A DNA stretch of 64,000 nt from an uncultured Eubacteriales bacterium (GTDB taxonomy: Bacteria; Bacillota; Clostridia; Oscillospirales; CAG-272): contig UQNQ01000001.1 in assembly GCA_900542425.1 (NCBI GenBank), positions 133,675 through 197,674 on the forward strand, read 5' to 3'. Below are positions 1-9,017 of this stretch, one piece after another; position 1 is the stretch's first letter; each line of letters begins with the position of its first letter. The notes under the pieces were generated by a model, which was not told the origin of the DNA, ran no database searches, and saw only the letters and a list, made by a program, of their open reading frames with translations. The position numbers and the translations under genes are program-made.

Positions 1-137
1 CGATAGCCGTTTTTGAAACCGAGTTCTTCGGATTTTTCTCTCATTTTATTGTGAAAAAGCTTGGAAATTTCATTGATTAACATACTGGGCTTGGGATCGC
101 CGAAGCATTTTCGTCTTGCGGCTTCTTGATGTGCCAT
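1..137 (-). CDS. MarR family transcriptional regulator (partial, N-terminus only)
   Basis: The minus strand from ATG at 137 reads MAHQEAARRKCFGDPKPSML, then a helix rich in LINEISKLF and HNKMREKSEELGFKNGY, and runs off the left edge. This matches the dimerisation and first helices of MarR winged-helix repressors, where a LxxEISRLF segment precedes the recognition helix. The DNA-binding wing is outside the window. A good Shine-Dalgarno (TCGGAGG on the minus strand, about 142-150) supports the start. A palindrome between the -10 box and the gene suggests autorepression. The inducer and targets cannot be told from this fragment. Confidence 0.7.
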   Translation of the reverse strand, partial: MAHQEAARRKCFGDPKPSMLINEISKLFHNKMREKSEELGFKNGY

Positions 138-156
138 AAATAACCTCCGATATAAT

Positions 157-205
157 TAGTTAGAAAACTAACTATTAGTATAAAAAGAAAAACTCGCTCT
201 GTCAA
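157..205 (-). promoter_or_regulatory. MarR gene promoter with palindromic operator
   Basis: On the minus strand TTGACA (205-200) and TATACT (182-177) are separated by exactly 17 bp. Just downstream of the -10, at 157-174, is a perfect palindrome TAGTTAG-aaaa-CTAACTA. MarR proteins commonly bind such 7-8 bp inverted repeats in their own promoters, so autorepression is inferred. The promoter itself is seen directly. Confidence 0.75.
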
Positions 206-299
206 GCGGGTTTTTGTTTGTTTACAGAATATTAAATTATATGAATAAATCATTATTCCGGTAAAATAATTTTATGTTTTCGATACGTCGGTACTTTTG

Positions 300-590
300 T
301 TAAAACGCAGTTTGGGCACGATAAGCAAGAGGATAAACGCCATACCGTTTTTTGAAAGCAGCCGGGAAAAAGCTTTGGCCGCCATCACCGAGAAGGTCGG
401 CGATTTCTCCGACCGGACGGCTTGTTTCCGTAAGGTAACATGATGCGGCAATCGGCCGTGAACTGGTGTGATATGCCCCGGGCGTCCGTCCGGATGACCG
501 AATATAGCTCCCGCACTGAACACTGTTAACGTGCAATGTGAGAAACTTGCAGTAGAAGGAAGTCTTGCCCGTAACTGTGAAAAAATCTGT
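300..590 (-). pseudogene. Remnant of an AraC family regulator (C-terminal HTH)
   Basis: The minus-strand frame ends with RTPGAY, then PIAASCYLTETSRPVGEIAD, LLGDGGQSFF and AAFKKRYGVYPLAYR. This is the second helix-turn-helix of AraC/XylS regulators (consensus AxxLLxxTxxPVxEIAxxxGFxxxSYFxRxFKxxxGxxPxxYR). The preceding part has no ligand domain, the first HTH is only vaguely present, no start codon with a ribosome binding site is visible, and the conserved GF of the recognition helix is GD. I read it as a decaying fragment. A short functional HTH protein is a less likely alternative. Confidence 0.5.
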
Positions 591-794
591 CATGCGATGA
601 TTTGGGGATCCTCTGACAGAGACGGTTTGCAGCCTTGCGGAGATTCGGTGGAAAGAGATATTTGAGGCAAACAGGGAATTCTCACCGTCGTTTTTTCTTG
701 ACCAAGACAAAAAGAGATGGAGAAAGAGCCTGCACCATTCTCAGATTTTCCGGACGAGGTCGTTTCTGCAACCGAAATATCCGAGGAAAAAATC

Positions 795-820
795 AAGAGC
801 CGCCCTGCTGGGCGGCTCTT
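795..820 (-). terminator. Bidirectional intrinsic terminator after the SPFH gene
   Basis: A perfect 10-bp stem AAGAGCCGCC / GGCGGCTCTT encloses CTGCTG. T-runs follow on both strands (TTTTTAT on plus, TTTTTTCC on minus), so it can end the nfeD-SPFH transcript and anything arriving from the left. Confidence 0.85.
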
Positions 821-835
821 TTTATAGAATTAAGT

Positions 836-1774
836 TTATTTTTCGGCGTCTTTTTCATCGGACAAAAGCGCTTTGAGACTTGCGGCAAGACCTGCGAGCG
901 ATTGGATTTCACTCGGAATGATGATTTTGGTTGCCTTTCCGTCGGCAGCCTTTTCAAAGGCTTCCAATCCCTTGATCGCAATGACTTTTTCGGACGGCGC
1001 TGCTTCGTTGATCTTTTTGATACCCTCGGCAGTCGCTTCCTGCACTTTCAGAATGGCTTCCGCTTCGCCTTCCGCTTGTCTGATTCTGGCTTCTCTTTCT
1101 GCTTCTGCAAGGAGAATTTGTCTTTGCTTCTGTGCTTCTGCATCGAGGATCATCGCCTGCTTTTTGCCTTCCGCGACAAGAATGGTGGAATTTTTCTCGC
1201 CTTCCGCACGCAGAATCAGCTCGCGGCGTTCACGTTCCGCCTTCATCTGCTTTTCCATCGCGTCCTGAATTTCCCGCGGCGGAATGATGTTTTTCAGCTC
1301 AACGCGGTTGACCTTAATTCCCCACGGATCGGTTGCTTCATCCAAGATGGCTCTCATTTTGGTATTGATGATATCGCGCGAGGTCAGGGTGCTGTCAAGT
1401 TCAAGCTCACCGATAATATTTCGAAGCGTTGTTGCTGTCAGATTCTCGATTGCGGCGATCGGCGCTTCTACACCGTAGGTAAAGAGCTTACAGTCCGTGA
1501 TCTGGAAAAAGACGACGGTGTCAATCTGCATTTTAACATTATCTTTCGTGATAACGGCCTGCGGCTGAAAATCCGCGACCTGCTCCATCAGAGAAATTTT
1601 CTTTGCTACTCTCTCAACGAACGGAATTTTCCAATGCAGACCTGTGTTCCATGTTGCGTGGTAGGTTCCAAGCCGTTCTACAACGTAAGCGCGTGCCTGC
1701 GGAACGATTTTGATGTTTGCAATGAGAACGATTAAAAATACAACGACCACAATACTGATGATAATCCATTCCAT
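836..1774 (-). CDS. SPFH/Band 7 (stomatin-like) membrane protein, QmcA type
   Basis: A 312-residue protein with one N-terminal membrane helix (MEWIIISIVVVVFLIVLIA), then an SPFH/Band 7 domain that includes VPQARAYVVERLGTYHATWN and GLHWKIPFVERV. A long coiled coil of AEGE/AEAQKQ heptads follows and the tail is acidic. Such proteins form large oligomeric rings in functional membrane microdomains. The start at 1774 is preferred to one seven codons upstream because GAGGTG lies seven bases before it. The gene follows an NfeD-family gene on the same strand, the usual partner of SPFH proteins. Client proteins cannot be inferred. Confidence 0.9.
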   Translation of the reverse strand: MEWIIISIVVVVFLIVLIANIKIVPQARAYVVERLGTYHATWNTGLHWKIPFVERVAKKISLMEQVADFQPQAVITKDNVKMQIDTVVFFQITDCKLFTYGVEAPIAAIENLTATTLRNIIGELELDSTLTSRDIINTKMRAILDEATDPWGIKVNRVELKNIIPPREIQDAMEKQMKAERERRELILRAEGEKNSTILVAEGKKQAMILDAEAQKQRQILLAEAEREARIRQAEGEAEAILKVQEATAEGIKKINEAAPSEKVIAIKGLEAFEKAADGKATKIIIPSEIQSLAGLAASLKALLSDEKDAEK

Positions 1775-1827
1775 ATAATTGCACCTCTTTCTCAAATAAA
1801 AATATGTAAATTATAAAATATGGAAAT

Positions 1828-2259
1828 TTATTTTTTGCAGATCAGCTTGACACCCTCGATAGCGACTACGTTCAGAATTTCTCCTTTTTCATATTTTATT
1901 TCCTGATCATAAGCGCGGGCAGACCAGATTTGTCCTTTTACCTTTACTTGACCGCAGCCCTTGATATTATCAATGGCTTCCGTAACGACGGCTTCTTCGC
2001 CGATGACAGCGTCCGCGTTGGTTGCAACAGACGACAGCCCAAGTGTTTTTTTAAAGATGCCCTTTATAAAGATGATGAGTAGGGCGGAACATGCGAGGAA
2101 CACGGTAATCTGGACCCAGAGCGGAATCGGGAAAAAAGATAAAATCAGTGAGATGACCGCAGCCGGAATAAACCAGACAGAGACAAGTGCACAGGTGATA
2201 ACTTCCAGTATGACGGCAAGGATGATGACGCCAAGCCAAACAAGAGGCATATACTCCAT
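1828..2259 (-). CDS. NfeD family protein
   Basis: A 143-residue protein with three hydrophobic helices in the first 75 residues (LVWLGVIILAVILEVITCAL and following). A C-terminal beta-barrel of OB-fold type includes GEEAVVTEAI, GQVKVKGQIWSARA and GEILNVVAIEGVKLICKK. This is the short NfeD-like form without the N-terminal ClpP-like protease domain. The ribosome binding site AAGGAGG lies just before ATG 2259. The SPFH gene starts 54 bp downstream, so the two form an operon whose products are expected to assemble together in membrane microdomains. Confidence 0.88.
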   Translation of the reverse strand: MEYMPLVWLGVIILAVILEVITCALVSVWFIPAAVISLILSFFPIPLWVQITVFLACSALLIIFIKGIFKKTLGLSSVATNADAVIGEEAVVTEAIDNIKGCGQVKVKGQIWSARAYDQEIKYEKGEILNVVAIEGVKLICKK

Positions 2260-2479
2260 GATAGAATCCCTCCTTTCGGGTTTCTTATACTTATCATATC
2301 ATAAATATCATTTTTTGTAAATGGAAATTGGAATAAAAAATATATAAAAAATGAAATTTCGTTACAGAAGAAGTCCAGACAAGGAAATCTTGCCAAAAGC
2401 GTTGAAATTTTCAAAAAAACAGGTATAATATAAAAAAGCAGAGTTTTTATAAATTGAGAACGGAAAGGATCGATGTCAT

Positions 2480-3763
2480 ATGTCTTTTGAACGGAAAGAG
2501 CTTGGCAAAGGGATATATTTGAATACGGTTCGTGAAGAAAAATTCAAAGCGAGTTTAATTTCGCTTCGCTTTGTTGTTCCGCTTGCCTTGCAGACGGCTG
2601 CAAAAAACGCGCTTTTGTTTCCGGTTCTGCTGCGCGGGTGCGAGCGGTATCCGGATATCGGCAGAATCCGCAAAGAGGAGGAGTCTATTTACGACACCAA
2701 TATATCAGACAGCGTCTATAAAAGAGGCGATTTACAGATCCTCGAGCTTCGTATGAGCCTGTTAGATAATCAGTATGCCATTGACGGTATGAATATTACG
2801 GAAAGGGCAGTATCGCTTCTTGAAGAGCTCCTGTTTCATCCCGTAACGGAGAACGGTGTATTTTATCCGGATTATGTGGAGAGCGAAAAGAAAAAGCTTA
2901 TTGATGATATCCGCGCGCAGGTCAATGACAAGCGTCGGTACGCCATGATGCGTCTCACAGAGGAAATGTTTGCGGGTGAGGCATTCAGTGTTTCGGAGCT
3001 TGGAACCGTCGAAGATGTTTCTTCGGTATGCCCTACATGCCTATGGGAGCAATATAAAGAAATACTTTCCCGGGCGAGGATTGAAATTTTTGCGGTTGGA
3101 AATATGGATTTCAATGCCCTGGAGGAGCGCTTTACCAAGATGTTTTCGGAAATTTCCCGTACCGAGCCGTATTCTTTGAAAACGAATGTTATGAAATCGG
3201 CAAAGAAGACGGTCAAAACGGTCTATGAGCATCAGAATGTGACACAGGGCAAGCTTGTTCTCGGTTTCTTCACAGGGCATTCCATTTCGGATGGGGATTA
3301 TCATGTAATGCAGGTCCTTAATACCATATACGGCGCCGGTGTTACAAGCAAACTGTTTCTCAACGTGCGGGAAAAGCTTAGCCTTTGTTATTACTGTTCC
3401 TCGGCCGAAAACGGTCAGAAGGGATATATGACGGTCAGCTCCGGCATTGAGTTTGCCAATGAGAAAAAAGCGGCGGATGAAATTCTTCTTCAATTGGACA
3501 ATATCAAAAACGGTATTCTTACGGAAGATGAAATTTCGGATGCGAAACTTGCTCTGATCGATTCTGCAGAACGTGTAGGTGACAGCACCGGCTCGATTAT
3601 GAATTGGTATTTTTCCTGTGTGATGAACGAAGAGATGATAACGCCTGAAGAAAAGATCGAACGGTTCCGCGCTGTGACAAAGGAACAAATCGTTCGCATG
3701 GCGCGTGATATTCAGCTTGACACCTATTATTTCCTTTGCGGAAAGGAGGAGAGTACAAAATGA
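2480..3763 (+). CDS. yfmF: M16-family protein YfmF, inactive-type subunit
   Basis: A 427-residue insulinase-fold protein with the two-domain M16 layout. It lacks the HxxEH zinc motif and carries a degenerate first half (AAKNALLFPVLLRGCERYPD, where active enzymes have the helix with HxxEH). The second half keeps VTQGKLVLGFFTGHSISDGD and YGAGVTSKLFLNVREKLSLCYY, the R/Y-containing element of M16 partners. In Firmicutes such a subunit is encoded beside the HxxEH partner YfmH, and the pair is linked to EF-P 5-aminopentanol modification. The stop overlaps the yfmH start as ATGA, indicating translational coupling and probably a heterodimer. Confidence 0.85.
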   Translation: MSFERKELGKGIYLNTVREEKFKASLISLRFVVPLALQTAAKNALLFPVLLRGCERYPDIGRIRKEEESIYDTNISDSVYKRGDLQILELRMSLLDNQYAIDGMNITERAVSLLEELLFHPVTENGVFYPDYVESEKKKLIDDIRAQVNDKRRYAMMRLTEEMFAGEAFSVSELGTVEDVSSVCPTCLWEQYKEILSRARIEIFAVGNMDFNALEERFTKMFSEISRTEPYSLKTNVMKSAKKTVKTVYEHQNVTQGKLVLGFFTGHSISDGDYHVMQVLNTIYGAGVTSKLFLNVREKLSLCYYCSSAENGQKGYMTVSSGIEFANEKKAADEILLQLDNIKNGILTEDEISDAKLALIDSAERVGDSTGSIMNWYFSCVMNEEMITPEEKIERFRAVTKEQIVRMARDIQLDTYYFLCGKEESTK

Positions 3764-5046
3764 AATATGCAGGCGTAACGGAAAGAACGACGGATTTCGG
3801 TGAAAAGTATTTTTATATGAAACATCGAAGCGGTCTTGATATCTATGTGATTCCCAAAGATTTTAAAACCAGTTTTGCCATGTTTTCCACCAAATACGGC
3901 GCGATTGATAACTGCTTCAAGTTAGCGGGAGAAAAAGAATTTCACGAGGTGCCTGACGGAATCGCACATTATCTCGAGCATAAAATGTTTGAAAACGAGG
4001 ACGGAGTCGATACCTTTTCCCGTTTTGCCAAATACGGAGCGAACGCCAATGCGTTCACGTCCGGTACGATGACATCTTATCTTTTTTCCTGTACGGATCA
4101 TCTGAAGGAAAATCTGGAGATTCTCCTTGATTACGTATCCAAGCCCTATTTTACGCCTGAGAATGTGGAAAAGGAACGCGGTATTATCGGACAGGAAATC
4201 CGGATGTATGAGGATCATCCTGATTCCGCTATTTATTATAACCTGCTTGAAGCGCTTTATGAGAAGCATCAGACGCGCATCAATGTGGCAGGTACGGTAG
4301 AATCCATTGCGAAAATCACGCCGGAATTGCTCTATGACTGCTATTATACGTTTTATAATTTCTCAAATATGACGCTTTGCGTATCCGGACGCGCGGATAT
4401 GGACATGGTGCTGGACGTCGTGGACAGGATTTTGCCGGAACGCGAACAGAAAACCATTGTACGGCATTATCATTCGGAAAAACCAGAAGTGTACCGCAGG
4501 CGCGCCGAGGCAAAATTTGAGGTCGCAAAGCCGATGTTCTTAATCGGCGTCAAGGATATGGACATATCCTCTGACAGCCATGTGAGAATGAAGAAAAAGG
4601 CCGCGATGGGAATGCTCACCGATATGCTGTTCGGTTCTACTTCTCCGTTTGCCATCGACGTGTATGAGAGCGGGCTTGTCAACGGCTTTGATGCTGGCTA
4701 TGACCATGGGCATGACAGTTCTAAAATTCTTTTGGAGGGAGAGACGGATGATCCGGAGGCAGTTTACGGCAAATTCCTTTCCTATCTTGAAGAAAATCGG
4801 AAAAGCGGATTGTCCCGTGAGGATTTTACCAGAATTCAACGGGCGTCCTATGCGTCTTATATTCGGATGTTTGATTCCACGAAGCTTGCACAGTCTTTTA
4901 CGTATATGATTCACGATGACTGTGACCCGTTTGATTACGGAGAAGCGCTGAGGGCTGTAACGTTTGAAGATGTATCGGATTTGTTCGGAAAGCTTTTCCG
5001 TGAGGAATATTACGCGATGAGTGTGATCAATCCTATCGGAAAATAA
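3760..5046 (+). CDS. yfmH: M16-family zinc peptidase YfmH, catalytic subunit
   Basis: A 428-residue M16 peptidase. The inverted zinc motif HYLEH is in GIAHYLEHKMFENEDG, followed by a region ending GANANAFTSGTMTSYLFSC and by the distal glutamate region VEKERGIIGQEIRMYEDHPD. The true start is ATG 3760, eight codons inside the longest frame, because AAGGAGG (3742-3748) precedes it and the ATG overlaps the upstream stop. It is expected to provide the catalytic site of a YfmF/YfmH heterodimer. Physiological substrates are not evident from sequence. Confidence 0.87.
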   Translation: MKYAGVTERTTDFGEKYFYMKHRSGLDIYVIPKDFKTSFAMFSTKYGAIDNCFKLAGEKEFHEVPDGIAHYLEHKMFENEDGVDTFSRFAKYGANANAFTSGTMTSYLFSCTDHLKENLEILLDYVSKPYFTPENVEKERGIIGQEIRMYEDHPDSAIYYNLLEALYEKHQTRINVAGTVESIAKITPELLYDCYYTFYNFSNMTLCVSGRADMDMVLDVVDRILPEREQKTIVRHYHSEKPEVYRRRAEAKFEVAKPMFLIGVKDMDISSDSHVRMKKKAAMGMLTDMLFGSTSPFAIDVYESGLVNGFDAGYDHGHDSSKILLEGETDDPEAVYGKFLSYLEENRKSGLSREDFTRIQRASYASYIRMFDSTKLAQSFTYMIHDDCDPFDYGEALRAVTFEDVSDLFGKLFREEYYAMSVINPIGK

Positions 5047-5141
5047 AAAAGCAGTGCGTAAGCGTTGTCAGAAAGAGGAGAATTTTCATGCGGCAATTCT
5101 GCTTGCGCGGTGAAGGATAACACGAAAAAGGAGACGATTCA

Positions 5142-6284
5142 ATGGGAAATATATCAACGATCTCATTTCCGGGACTCGGAATTGGAGAATTTACAGTCAA
5201 CGGGGTGGCGCTGTCGTTTCACATCGGAGATTTCCCGGTTACGGTCATGTGGTATGGCATTATCATATGCCTTGGGATTTTTGCCGGATTTGCTTATTTT
5301 GCATATCGGGCAAGACGCGCGGGGATTTCCTTCGATGATATCCTCGATATTACGCTGATAACAGTCGTTTCCGCCATTGTAGGCGCAAGGCTGTATTTTA
5401 TCATTTTTTTCGGAGGCTTTGTCGAGACGGGCGGCACTTTCTGGGAAAACCTTGGGGGAACTCTCTATAATATCATTGCGATTTGGAACGGCGGACTTGC
5501 CATTTACGGCGGTATTATCGGCGGTGCGATTGCGGTTTATTTTATTTCCAAGCACAAAAAAATCGGGTTTTTCAAGCTTGCCGATATGATTGTACCCGGC
5601 GTGATGTTGGGGCAGCTGATTGGCAGATGGGGAAATTTCTGTAATGGTGAGGCATTTGGTTCCGAAACCACGCTTCCTTGGAGAATGGGACTTTGCAATT
5701 CGCATACAAACTATCAGATGATCTACGTGCATCCTACGTTTTTGTACGAATCGCTTTGGAATCTTATCGGATTTATTCTGATTAATGTATTCTATCAAAA
5801 ACGTAAATATCATGGAGAGGTTACTTTGTGGTATTTTGCATGGTATGGTCTTGGAAGGGGCTTTATTGAGCTGCTCCGTACAGACTCGCTGATGATTGGC
5901 AGTGTCCGTGTATCGTCACTGCTTTCGTTCCTTTTGTTTTTTGCTGCTATACCGTTGTTTTTTATATTGCGTGCAAAATATAAAAAACTGTCTGACGACG
6001 GCTGCATTGAATACCAAGAGGTCGTAACCATTCCGTTGCTGCTTGGTATTTTGCACAGAAAGCCAAGGAGTTCAGGAGCGGAAAAGGCGGATATGATGGA
6101 AAGTATATTGGAAAATTCCGGAAATGCCGGATTCGATACGGAAAAAACGCCGACAGAAGGCAGCGTGAATGAAACGGAAGGGGATACCGTCTCTTCTGTA
6201 GAAAAAGAACAGGCAGATGTGGAAGAAAATCTTCCGCAAACGCCGGAAAATGAGGAGAAAACGGACGATGGCACAAATCATTGA
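5142..6284 (+). CDS. lgt: Prolipoprotein diacylglyceryl transferase
   Basis: A 380-residue polytopic membrane enzyme that transfers diacylglycerol from phosphatidylglycerol to the lipobox cysteine of prolipoproteins. The signature [13 protein letters not shown] is intact, as are [24 protein letters not shown] and the late [12 protein letters not shown]. Beyond about residue 300 is an acidic, disordered tail of roughly 80 residues ([19 protein letters not shown]...), longer than in typical Lgt of 260-290 residues. The ribosome binding site AAGGAG precedes ATG 5142. Its 3' end overlaps folD by 17 bp, so the two are co-transcribed. The lipoproteins at 25748 and 31093 are likely clients. Confidence 0.95.
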   Translation: MGNISTISFPGLGIGEFTVNGVALSFHIGDFPVTVMWYGIIICLGIFAGFAYFAYRARRAGISFDDILDITLITVVSAIVGARLYFIIFFGGFVETGGTFWENLGGTLYNIIAIWNGGLAIYGGIIGGAIAVYFISKHKKIGFFKLADMIVPGVMLGQLIGRWGNFCNGEAFGSETTLPWRMGLCNSHTNYQMIYVHPTFLYESLWNLIGFILINVFYQKRKYHGEVTLWYFAWYGLGRGFIELLRTDSLMIGSVRVSSLLSFLLFFAAIPLFFILRAKYKKLSDDGCIEYQEVVTIPLLLGILHRKPRSSGAEKADMMESILENSGNAGFDTEKTPTEGSVNETEGDTVSSVEKEQADVEENLPQTPENEEKTDDGTNH

Positions 6285-7131
6285 CGGGAAAAAAATTTCC
6301 GCGGAAATCCGTGAAGAAATTGCGCGGGATGTAAAAGCGATGAAAGAGAGAGGCGTCACGCCGGGACTTGCGGTCATTATTGTAGGGGAGGATCCGGCAT
6401 CTCAGATATATGTGCGCAACAAGGGACGTGCGTGCGGGGAAGTCGGCATTTATTCCGAAATTATTGCGCTGCCGGAGCAGACGAGCGAGAGGGAATTGCT
6501 CGAACGCATCTCGGTATTGAACGAAAGAAAGGATATTCACGGAATTCTTGTACAGCTTCCGTTGCCGAGACATATCAACGAAAGCGCCGTGATTGCAGCA
6601 ATTTCACCGGATAAGGACGTGGATGCCTTCAGCGAGGTGAATGTCGGAAAAATCATGATCGGAAATTACCGCTTTCTTCCGTGTACGCCTGCCGGTGTAA
6701 TGGAACTTTTGAAAAGAACTGGAATTGAGACAGAGGGAAAACGAGTGGTGGTTGTAGGCAGAAGCAATATTGTCGGCAAGCCGCAGGCAATGCTGCTTTT
6801 GCATGCCAATGCCACGGTAACAATCTGTCATTCGCGGACAAAAAATCTTGGAGAGATTTGTCGAGAGGCGGATATTTTGGTTGTGGCAATCGGAAAGGCC
6901 AACTTTATCACGGAGGATATGGTAAAACCTGGTGCTGTCGTGATTGATGTCGGTATGAACCGTACTCCGGATGGAAAATTAGCGGGCGATGTGGATTTTG
7001 CCGGCGTTTCTCGTGTGGCCGGCTATCTTACGCCGGTCCCGGGCGGTGTCGGACCGATGACCATTACTATGCTTTTGAGAAACACGGTGACAGCTGCGGA
7101 TATTCAATGTTCCAAAGACGTCGGCGCTTAA
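6268..7131 (+). CDS. folD: Bifunctional methylenetetrahydrofolate dehydrogenase/cyclohydrolase
   Basis: A 287-residue cytosolic enzyme that interconverts 5,10-methylene-, 5,10-methenyl- and 10-formyl-tetrahydrofolate with NADP. Visible family motifs are [18 protein letters not shown] with a downstream [18 protein letters not shown], the dinucleotide-binding [19 protein letters not shown], and the C-terminal [16 protein letters not shown]. Start 6268 is chosen over an upstream in-frame start because the conserved [11 protein letters not shown] begins there and GAGGAG lies 11-16 bases before it, inside the lgt 3' end. A strong hairpin terminator closes the operon at 7169. Confidence 0.96.
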   Translation: MAQIIDGKKISAEIREEIARDVKAMKERGVTPGLAVIIVGEDPASQIYVRNKGRACGEVGIYSEIIALPEQTSERELLERISVLNERKDIHGILVQLPLPRHINESAVIAAISPDKDVDAFSEVNVGKIMIGNYRFLPCTPAGVMELLKRTGIETEGKRVVVVGRSNIVGKPQAMLLLHANATVTICHSRTKNLGEICREADILVVAIGKANFITEDMVKPGAVVIDVGMNRTPDGKLAGDVDFAGVSRVAGYLTPVPGGVGPMTITMLLRNTVTAADIQCSKDVGA

Positions 7132-7168
7132 ATGCTGACAAAATCTATTATCGGAAACGAAAGAAAAG

Positions 7169-7204
7169 CGGCAGAGCGCGTTGCGCAGCGCTCTGCCGTT
7201 CTTA
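7169..7204 (+). terminator. Terminator hairpin, copy 1 of a dispersed repeat
   Basis: An 11-bp perfect stem CGGCAGAGCGC / GCGCTCTGCCG (7169-7179 and 7188-7198) with loop GTTGCGCA is followed by TTCTTAT. The same loop core and stem recur at 30896 with one compensatory A:T to G:C change. Confidence 0.8.
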
Positions 7205-7316
7205 TGGAGAAAATCATAGAAAGAGAATATCCTTTCGGGTATGGAGATGCTTTTAGAATAAAAAGTCAAATTTGTTTTTTATGAGAAGAAAACCTGAAAA
7301 ACACATGATTTTCTCA

Positions 7317-7345
7317 TTGACAGAGGGATTTTCTTGTGATATAAT
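7317..7345 (+). promoter_or_regulatory. Sigma-A promoter of the tRNA pair
   Basis: TTGACA (7317-7322) and TATAAT (7340-7345) are spaced by 17 bp, both perfect consensus. The first tRNA begins 15 bp downstream, as expected for a stable RNA operon. Confidence 0.92.
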
Positions 7346-7359
7346 AAAAAAGTAAATGC

Positions 7360-7441
7360 GCGGGCGTGGCGGAATGGCAGACGCGCTGGTCTTAGGAACC
7401 AGTGGGTGACCGTGCAGGTTCAAGTCCTGTCGCCCGCACCA
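7360..7441 (+). tRNA. tRNA-Leu (anticodon TAG)
   Basis: The acceptor stem GCGGGCG (7360-7366) pairs with CGCCCGC (7431-7437), followed by A and an encoded CCA. The anticodon arm CTGGT-CTTAGGA-ACCAG gives anticodon TAG, reading CUA leucine codons. A long variable arm (TGGGTGACCGTG) is typical of class II tRNA-Leu. Confidence 0.95.
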
Positions 7442-7458
7442 CACGCGTAAACTTGTGA

Positions 7459-7535
7459 GGGAGCATAGCTCAGCTGGTCAGAGCGCACGGTTCACATCCG
7501 TGAGGTCACAGGTTCGATCCCTGCTGTTCCCACCA
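7459..7535 (+). tRNA. tRNA-Val (anticodon CAC)
   Basis: The acceptor stem GGGAGCA (7459-7465) pairs with TGTTCCC (7525-7531), including one G:U, and an encoded ACCA follows. The D arm is AGCTCAGCTGGTCAGAGC. The anticodon arm CACGG-TTCACAT-CCGTG gives CAC for GUG valine codons. The T arm has GGTTCGATCC. It lies 17 bp after the tRNA-Leu, so the two are co-transcribed. Confidence 0.93.
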
Positions 7536-7541
7536 AAGTAT

Positions 7542-7582
7542 AGTGCTGAATCCGGTATGATTTGGGATTCAGCACTTTTTTG
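7542..7582 (+). terminator. Terminator of the tRNA operon
   Basis: A perfect 12-bp stem AGTGCTGAATCC / GGATTCAGCACT (7542-7553 and 7565-7576) runs straight into TTTTTT. Confidence 0.92.
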
Positions 7583-7609
7583 TGAGATAAGATCTTCCGG
7601 CATGAACGC

Positions 7610-7653
7610 AAATCGGGAGAATATCACTGTTACCGATGATATTCTCCCGATTT
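7610..7653. repeat. Long perfect inverted repeat after the tRNA operon
   Basis: A 17-bp perfect inverted repeat (AAATCGGGAGAATATCA and its complement) encloses a 10-nt loop. No long U-tract follows on either strand, so it is not an obvious terminator. The rest of 7654-7845 is AT-rich and shows nothing else. It may be a backup terminator, an RNA-stabilising hairpin or a small mobile palindrome. Confidence 0.6.
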
Positions 7654-7845
7654 GTGCTTTTGGACTATCATGAAATCGACAATAGCATTATAACCTGTTT
7701 GTAAAAAAATGTCAATTAGATATCAAAAAGATGTTTGTAAAAAAATTGAAATAATAGTATACAAAAATTTTACAATTTATATAAACTCAGAACAAAATAA
7801 GGAATTGTTGTTTGAATGTTTTGAAGAATTAGGAAAAATTCTCCG

Positions 7846-8739
7846 CTAAATTTTAGCCGTTTCATTATATATTTTTGTGATTGCCTGTAAAATTTCATTA
7901 TGACCGAAATCCTTGTGATATAGGATGTTGATACCACGGATCATGCTGAGATTTTCAATCGGCAAAGCGGTAATTTTTCCTTTTTTTAATTCGTCAAGGC
8001 AGGCGCTATGGGCAAGAATAGAGATGCCCATATCCTTCCGAATCAAATCCTTGATGGTCGCAATGTTGTCTACTTCCAGTACGACGTTGAAATCATCAAT
8101 AGACATTCCGAGGCTTTCAAGGTGAGAAATAAACAGATTACGCGTACCGGAGCTTGGCAGGCGCAGAATCATTTTTTCTTTTTTGATGTCTTTTAATGTC
8201 AGAATGCTTTTTTTCGCGAGCGGGTTGTTATTGGAAACCACACAGACCAGATAGTCGGTATCCAGAAGCTGAGCGCAGATTCCGGGGTCGTTGATATTTC
8301 CTTCCACAATAGCGAGATCAATCTCAAAGTTTGACAGCATATCATAAAGATTATTTATGGTATCCGTGATAATTGTTATGCTTATGCCGGCGCTTGTGTT
8401 CCCATATTTTGCAAGAACCTCGGCGATAACGCTGCTCTCCGCGGTATGGGTGATTCCCACTTTAATTTTTGTCATATGCTTTTCTTCGTCGGAGATTGCC
8501 TGCCGCATTTTCTCATAAAGTGCTTGAATCCGTTTTGCGTATTTGATGACAATTTCTCCTTCGGGCGTCAGTTTCAGCTCGCTTTTGCTCCGGTGAAAAA
8601 TTTTGATTCCGAGCTCCTGTTCCAAAAGAGCAATGTGATGGCTTACGGCGGGCTGTGTAAGTGAGAGAACTTCCGCTGCCCTTGTGAAATTCTTTTTTTC
8701 GTATACAACCAGAAGTGTTTGAAGCTTAATATCCAGCAT
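7846..8739 (-). CDS. LysR family transcriptional regulator
   Basis: A 297-residue regulator. The N-terminal winged HTH is canonical: MLDIKLQTLLVVYEKKNFTR, AAEVLSLTQPAVSHHIALLE, QELGIKIFHRS and LTPEGE. The periplasmic-binding-protein-like effector domain follows (KVGITHTAESSVIAEVLAKY, DLAIVEGNI, DYLVCVVSNNNPL). LysR regulators normally control a divergently transcribed neighbour. Here that is the cation/proton antiporter at 9018, an inference from orientation and the 280-bp shared intergenic region. The inducer is unknown. Confidence 0.9.
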   Translation of the reverse strand: MLDIKLQTLLVVYEKKNFTRAAEVLSLTQPAVSHHIALLEQELGIKIFHRSKSELKLTPEGEIVIKYAKRIQALYEKMRQAISDEEKHMTKIKVGITHTAESSVIAEVLAKYGNTSAGISITIITDTINNLYDMLSNFEIDLAIVEGNINDPGICAQLLDTDYLVCVVSNNNPLAKKSILTLKDIKKEKMILRLPSSGTRNLFISHLESLGMSIDDFNVVLEVDNIATIKDLIRKDMGISILAHSACLDELKKGKITALPIENLSMIRGINILYHKDFGHNEILQAITKIYNETAKI

Positions 8740-8910
8740 ATTCTCACAACCATTCTAAAAATTTATTATCATCAAACAATTTATAATTTGCATTTATGCG
8801 TAAAACAGTATATCATACTATCAGAGCAAAAGCAAGAGAAAAACGAACTTTGCCGGAACTTCTCGGAATTTTTCTGACATCATTGGCCTATGGAATCCGG
8901 TGTAAATGTA

Positions 8911-8947
8911 CGCAGCGGGAGTCCTGCTTCCGCTGCGGCTGTTTTTA
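8911..8947 (+). terminator. Hairpin with U-tract in the leader of the antiporter gene
   Basis: CGCAGCGG (8911-8918) pairs perfectly with CCGCTGCG (8930-8937), followed by GCTGTTTTTAT. It lies between the divergent LysR and antiporter genes with no plus-strand gene before it. It is therefore either a leader attenuator or the leftover end of a lost gene. The following 8950-9005 is GC-rich and can form further small hairpins (for example GCCGC/GCGGC). Confidence 0.55.
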
Positions 8948-9017
8948 TATCGTTTAACGCCGTCTGCGGGCGGCGAGGTGCTCATGCGCCGCTGTCTGCG
9001 GCGGAATGGGGGGTATC

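Noticed and set aside
635..1735. Long plus-strand open frame antisense to the SPFH gene (366 codons)
   Set aside because: No ribosome binding site and a low-complexity, cysteine/phenylalanine-rich translation. It mirrors the repetitive coiled-coil codons of the real gene on the other strand.
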